A stretch of 64,000 bases of DNA from Saturnia japonica (lineage: Eukaryota > Arthropoda > Insecta > Lepidoptera > Saturniidae), in contig CM065329.1 of the NCBI GenBank assembly GCA_033032175.1, forward strand, positions 10,980,985-11,044,984, written 5' to 3'. This document shows, one piece after another, positions 63,681-64,000 of the stretch. The position numbers and the translations under genes were made by a program. The notes under the pieces are model-generated. The model was not told where the DNA came from. It saw only the letters and a list, made by a program, of their open reading frames with translations, and did no database searches. Every line of letters begins with the position of its first letter. Position 1 is the first letter of the stretch.

Positions 63681-64000
63681 TTAATTCTATACATATAGAT
63701 TATTTTATTTATAGCTTCTTTGTTTATGAACCGATTTATATGATTTATATGATTCATTTTTAAGTGGTGTTGTTCCATTTTATTGGCATTTGAATGTACA
63801 CTAGGGAACTCTTCAAATTCATTAAAATTGATTTTCTTTATTTGATAATAATTGTCTTGTATTGATTGATTGATGTTAATACCACACGCTATCACATTTC
63901 CTAAGATAGTTTTCGAATTAGTCTGGCAACCGTACAACTGGGCAGGGTTCGCATGACTCCAATAACGAAGGATCCCGTTTTGTTCAATTGGACAGCAATT

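Overview
The window looks like a moth or butterfly (Lepidoptera) chromosome. It is AT-rich, has GT-AG introns, and is filled with short repeats typical of that order: heads like CTAGCTGTGCCCGTGG, tails like TTATATTAGTA, and tRNA-like SINEs with GGTTCGATTCC boxes. It also carries BEL/Pao, mariner, maT-like and LINE elements. Most of the sequence is transposon or relic. Three host genes were assembled by hand from splice sites and reading phase.

Host genes. (1) Minus strand, 21435 down to 4026: a nine-exon pancreatic-type (neutral) lipase. All exon phases close, giving 656 codons. It has a Ser-Asp-His triad, a short lid and an unusual ~330-residue Asn/Asp/Lys-rich tail in the last exon. (2) Plus strand, 27405-32686: the last four exons of an ADAR-family adenosine deaminase. 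The catalytic HAE half is not visible. (3) Minus strand, 57204 down to 52391: five exons of a SERAC1-like serine hydrolase with two large lineage-specific insertions, one Cys-rich. Its 3' end was not found. Two possible upstream exons lie at 62168-62250 and 63070-63123.

Mobile elements. At 35782-48684 two BEL/Pao LTR retrotransposons are nested. Element A (35890-41964) has one open 1705-codon gag-pol and sits inside the 5' LTR of element B. Both have clean 5-bp target duplications. B has gag and pol in the same frame, separated by one UAG in a TMV-like readthrough context, and a later out-of-frame indel in its reverse transcriptase. Other elements are a dead mariner with both ends (29532-30737), a maT-like transposase relic (25725-26818), a miniature LTR element (about 55659-56505), several MITE-like inverted-repeat elements, LINE C-terminal fragments and many SINE-like copies.

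Layout. 0-4 kb repeats; 4-21.4 kb lipase with a 7-kb first intron full of repeats; 21.4-27.3 kb repeats and maT; 27.4-32.7 kb ADAR 3' half with a mariner and a pogo-like MITE in its introns; 32.7-35.8 kb mostly unexplained AT-rich DNA with a CCAAT cluster; 35.8-48.7 kb nested BEL pair; 48.7-57.2 kb repeats and SERAC1; 57.2-64 kb MITEs, a LINE fragment and SINEs. The three genes share no obvious pathway. The lipase and SERAC1 are both alpha/beta hydrolases and both carry Asn/Asp-rich additions.
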